A stretch of 64,000 bases of DNA from Burkholderia plantarii (lineage in GTDB: Bacteria > Pseudomonadota > Gammaproteobacteria > Burkholderiales > Burkholderiaceae): positions 1 to 64,000 of the forward strand of contig NZ_CP007212.1 in the NCBI RefSeq assembly GCF_001411805.1, in the 5' to 3' direction. Positions within the stretch are counted from its first letter, which is position 1, and each line of letters starts with the position of its first letter. A program made the translations under genes and the position numbers. This document shows positions 61,090 to 64,000 of the stretch, one piece after another. The notes under the pieces were generated by a model. It was not told the origin of the DNA. It worked only from the letters and a program-made list of their open reading frames with translations, and made no database searches.

Positions 61090-61854
61090 ATGATTCTCGG
61101 CGACACGATTCTGGAGACGCACGGACTCACCAAGGAGTTCCGGGGATTCACGGCGGTGAGCGGCGTGAACCTGCGCGTGCGGCGCGGCTCGATTCATGCG
61201 CTGATCGGCCCGAACGGCGCCGGCAAGACCACCTGCTTCAATCTGCTGACCAAATTCCTGCGGCCCACCGCCGGCGAAATCGTCTACAACGGTATCGACA
61301 TCACGCGTGAGCGGCCCGCGCAGATCGCGCGGCGCGGCATCATCCGCTCGTTCCAGATCTCCGCGGTGTTCCCGCATCTCACGGCGCTGCAGAACGTGCG
61401 CGTCGGCCTGCAGCGCAGCCTGCGCAGCGAGTTCCACTTCTGGCGCAGCGCCCGCACGCTGCGCCGCCTCGACGATCGAGCGATGGATCTGCTGACCCAG
61501 GTGGGCCTGACCGATTTCGCGCACATCCCGACGGTCGAGCTCGCCTACGGCCGCAAGCGCGCGCTCGAGATCGCCACCACGCTCGCGATGGAGCCCGAAC
61601 TGATGCTGCTCGACGAACCGACCCAGGGCATGGGCCATGAGGATGTCGATCGCGTGACGGCGCTGATCCGCAAGGTGTCGAGCGGGCGCACCATCCTGAT
61701 GGTCGAGCACAACATGAACGTGATCGCCGGCATCTCCGACACGATCACCGTCCTGCAGCGCGGCGAGGTGCTGGCGGAAGGTTCGTATGCCGAAGTATCG
61801 AAGAATCCGCTCGTGATCGAGGCCTACATGGGGAGCGCGGGAGCGCACCGATGA
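61090..61854 (+). CDS. livG: Branched-chain amino-acid-type ABC transporter ATPase LivG
   Basis: LivG is one of two ATPases of a hydrophobic-amino-acid uptake transporter. The 254-aa protein has Walker A GPNGAGKTT, a Q-loop (RSFQIS), the signature region LAYGRKRALEIA (in place of LSGGQ, as is usual in LivG), Walker B LMLLDEPTQGMG and the His switch MVEHNMNV. The ATG at 61090 follows GGAAG; an ATG at 61078 is in frame. livF overlaps its stop as ATGA. Confidence 0.92.
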   Translation: MILGDTILETHGLTKEFRGFTAVSGVNLRVRRGSIHALIGPNGAGKTTCFNLLTKFLRPTAGEIVYNGIDITRERPAQIARRGIIRSFQISAVFPHLTALQNVRVGLQRSLRSEFHFWRSARTLRRLDDRAMDLLTQVGLTDFAHIPTVELAYGRKRALEIATTLAMEPELMLLDEPTQGMGHEDVDRVTALIRKVSSGRTILMVEHNMNVIAGISDTITVLQRGEVLAEGSYAEVSKNPLVIEAYMGSAGAHR

Positions 61855-62642
61855 GCGGCGAGCGGATGGAACCGGAACTCGGCGCCCCGCAGCGCGCCAC
61901 CACCACCGCGCCGAACACGGCGCGGGCCGCGGCCGACGTGCCGGCGCTCGCGATCTCCGGGCTGGAAGCCTGGTACGGCGAATCCCACATACTGCACGGC
62001 GTGGACCTGCGCGTGGCGCGCGGCGAGGTGGTCACGCTGCTCGGCCGCAACGGCGCGGGCCGCACCACCACGCTGCGCGCGATCATGGGCCTGACCGGCC
62101 GGCGGCGCGGCTCGATCCGCATCGGCGGACGCGAGACGATCGGGCTGGCCACGCACCGCATCGCGCGCAGCGGCGTCGGCTATTGCCCCGAGGAACGCGG
62201 CATCTTCGCGAGCCTGTCGTGCGAGGAAAACCTGCTGTTGCCGCCCGCCGTCGGCGCGCGCGAGCATGCGATGTCGCTCGACGAGATCTACGCGCTGTTC
62301 CCGAACCTCGCCACGCGCCGGCACAGCCAGGGCACGCGGCTCTCGGGCGGCGAGCAGCAGATGCTCGCGGTCGCGCGCATCCTGCGCACCGGCGCGAACC
62401 TGCTGCTGCTCGACGAGATCTCCGAGGGCCTCGCGCCGGTGATCGTGCAGACGCTCGCGCGCATGATCGTCGCGCTGAAGGCGCGCGGCTACACCATCGT
62501 GATGGTCGAGCAGAACTTCCGTTTCGCCGCGCCGCTCGCCGACCGCTTCTACGTGATGGAGCACGGCCGCATCGTCGAGCATTTCGGTGCGTCGCAACTC
62601 GACGGCAAGATGCCGGTGCTGCACGCGCTGCTCGGCGTCTGA
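61851..62642 (+). CDS. livF: Branched-chain amino-acid-type ABC transporter ATPase LivF, Arg in Walker A
   Basis: The 263-aa second ATPase has a 35-residue N-terminal extension, then GRNGAGRTTTLRAIMG, where the usual Walker A lysine is Arg (R71). The signature LSGGEQQMLAVARIL, Walker B LLLLDEISEGLAP and switch His-like region VMVEQNFRF are normal. It is coupled to livG by an ATGA overlap. The Arg may slow or alter ATP turnover, or LivG may supply the main activity. Confidence 0.9.
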   Translation: MSGERMEPELGAPQRATTTAPNTARAAADVPALAISGLEAWYGESHILHGVDLRVARGEVVTLLGRNGAGRTTTLRAIMGLTGRRRGSIRIGGRETIGLATHRIARSGVGYCPEERGIFASLSCEENLLLPPAVGAREHAMSLDEIYALFPNLATRRHSQGTRLSGGEQQMLAVARILRTGANLLLLDEISEGLAPVIVQTLARMIVALKARGYTIVMVEQNFRFAAPLADRFYVMEHGRIVEHFGASQLDGKMPVLHALLGV

Positions 62643-62725
62643 ACGCGCCACGCGAACGGCCCGCCGACGGCGCCCGCCGGACGATACGACGACATAACCA
62701 CAACGCAGCACCTCAGGAGACGTCA

Positions 62726-63934
62726 ATGAAACTGAAGATCCTCGCGCGCGCGTGCTTCGGCGCCGCGCTTGCGGTTGCCGCCGTCGCGGCCGCTCCGGCG
62801 CAGGCGGCCGGTGATGTCGTGAAGATCGGCTTCATCACCGATCTGTCCGGGCTGTACACCGATATCGACGGCCCCGGCGGCATCGAGGCGATCCGCATGG
62901 CGATCGCCGACTTCGGCGGCAAGGTCAACGGCAAGCCGATCGAGTTCGTCTACGCCGATCACCAGAACAAGGCCGACATCGCCGCCTCGAAGGCGCGCGA
63001 ATGGATGGATCGCGACGGGCTCGACCTGCTGGTGGGCGGCACCAATTCGGCCACCGCGCTGTCGATGAACCAGGTGGCGGCCGAGAAGAAGCGCGTCTAC
63101 ATCAACATCGGCGCCGGCGCGGACAACCTCACCAACGAGCAATGCACGCCGTACACGATCCACTATGCCTACGACACGATGGCGCTCGCCAAGGGCACCG
63201 GCTCGGCCGTCACGAAGCAGGGCGGCAAGACCTGGTTCTTCCTGACCGCCGACTACGCGTTCGGCAAGGCACTCGAGAAGAACACCTCCGACGTCGTGAA
63301 GGCCAACGGCGGGCAGGTGCTCGGCGCGGTGCGCCATCCGCTGTCGGCCTCGGATTTCTCGTCGTTCCTGCTGCAGGCGCAGGCCTCGAAGGCGCAGATC
63401 CTTGGCCTCGCCAACGCGGGCGGCGACACCATCAACTCGATCAAGGCCGCCAGGGAATTCGGCATCACCAAGACCATGAAGCTGGCCGCGCTGCTGGCGT
63501 TCATTTCCGACATCCACAGCCTGGGCCTGGAGACGACCCAGGGCCTCGTGCTGACCGACAGCTGGTACTGGAACCGCGACGACGCCTCGCGCAAGTGGGC
63601 GCAGCGCTTCTTCGCGAAGACCAAGAAGATGCCGACCAGCCTGCAGGCGGCCGATTATTCCTCGGTGACGACCTACCTGAAGGCGGTGCAGGCGGTGGGT
63701 TCGACCGATGCCGACAAGGTGATGGCGCAACTGAAGACGCAGAAGATCGACGACTTCTACGCGAAGGGCTACGTGCGCGCGGACGGCAGCATGATCCACG
63801 ACATGTACCTGATGGAGGTGAAGAAGCCGTCCGAATCGAAGGAGCCGTGGGATTACTACAAGGTTCTCGCGACGATTCCGGGCGAGCAGGCGTTCGCGAC
63901 CAAGCAGGAATCGCGCTGCGCATCGTGGAAATGA
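62726..63934 (+). CDS. ABC transporter substrate-binding protein (LivK/urea-type family)
   Basis: The 402-aa periplasmic protein has a signal peptide ending PAQA (about 1-27) and the type I periplasmic-binding fold: VVKIGFITDLSGLYTDIDGPGGIEAIRMAIADFGGKVNGKPIEFVYADHQNKADIAASKAREW. It has the length of the branched-chain/amide-binding family. The ATG at 62726 follows AGGAGACG. It lies after livF; the two permease genes are not in the window and are expected just beyond it if the operon is complete. Confidence 0.93.
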   Translation: MKLKILARACFGAALAVAAVAAAPAQAAGDVVKIGFITDLSGLYTDIDGPGGIEAIRMAIADFGGKVNGKPIEFVYADHQNKADIAASKAREWMDRDGLDLLVGGTNSATALSMNQVAAEKKRVYINIGAGADNLTNEQCTPYTIHYAYDTMALAKGTGSAVTKQGGKTWFFLTADYAFGKALEKNTSDVVKANGGQVLGAVRHPLSASDFSSFLLQAQASKAQILGLANAGGDTINSIKAAREFGITKTMKLAALLAFISDIHSLGLETTQGLVLTDSWYWNRDDASRKWAQRFFAKTKKMPTSLQAADYSSVTTYLKAVQAVGSTDADKVMAQLKTQKIDDFYAKGYVRADGSMIHDMYLMEVKKPSESKEPWDYYKVLATIPGEQAFATKQESRCASWK

Positions 63935-64000
63935 GCTGAACCCGTTCCCGCGCGGCGCCGGTCCCGCCCGTGGCGGTGAGCCGGTGCCGGGCGCGCCGCG

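Overview
The window is high-GC proteobacterial chromosome that reads as Burkholderia sensu stricto, chromosome 1. The evidence is dnaA-dnaN-gyrB with a long Ala/Pro-rich DnaA linker, a type II secretion cluster with gspC inverted between gspF and gspG, a fliLMNOPQR operon, an AsnC/Lrp regulator divergent from phhA-PCD, and a DUF3717 gene. Species cannot be settled by reading; a plant-associated Burkholderia such as the gladioli/glumae/plantarii group is a guess.

Layout. 0-5.8 kb: dnaA, dnaN, gyrB on the + strand. 5.8-6.8 kb: one AT-rich accessory gene for a PD-(D/E)XK nuclease-like protein. 6.9-10.0 kb: a catalase-like peroxidase and cytochrome b561 pair, divergent from an ECF sigma/anti-sigma pair. 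10.0-13.5 kb: a DnaA-box element, an NmrA-like reductase with a divergent LysR regulator, and an AT-rich HEASH metallopeptidase. 13.5-18.6 kb: type III restriction-modification genes. 19.0-23.5 kb: flagellar export and switch operon. 24.1-27.5 kb: LysR, MarR and an orphan outer-membrane efflux lipoprotein. 27.6-39.3 kb: type II secretion genes gspD-E-F, gspC (inverted) and gspG to gspN. 39.6-44.7 kb: a lytic transglycosylase, a CobW-type metallochaperone, HU and mnmC. 44.7-48.4 kb: two intergenic regions rich in DnaA boxes flanking an antiporter and a ybdK-type ligase; this is the best candidate for the replication origin. 48.4-64 kb: a Cys-containing MarR protein, an amidotransferase, an old yellow enzyme, a SET-domain protein with a Lys-rich tail, a two-component system, the phenylalanine hydroxylase locus, a CYTH protein, a GMC oxidoreductase with a divergent LysR, and part of a branched-chain amino-acid-type ABC transporter.

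Most noteworthy. A module of DnaA box TTATCCACA, exactly 14 nt, TTGTTAAC, then CTA/CTT triplets and GTATAC occurs twice, at 10.21 kb and 45.05 kb, with looser relatives at 47.94-48.17 kb. This is the arrangement of a bacterial DnaA-box/DnaA-trio unwinding element. It places the probable origin about 45 kb from dnaA and suggests a second origin-like site. Other leads are the Res nuclease site lacking its usual lysine, the lysine-tailed SET protein, the four-Cys MarR protein beside the origin, the AT-rich metallopeptidase, a 32-bp perfect palindrome before livG, and an Arg in the Walker A of LivF.

How the genes work together. Replication functions (DnaA, sliding clamp, gyrase, HU) share the window with the likely origin. 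The flagellar and type II secretion clusters are complete structural blocks apart from the prepilin peptidase and the other flagellar genes, which must lie elsewhere. All reading was by eye; family assignments rest on motifs and overall likeness, not on database searches.
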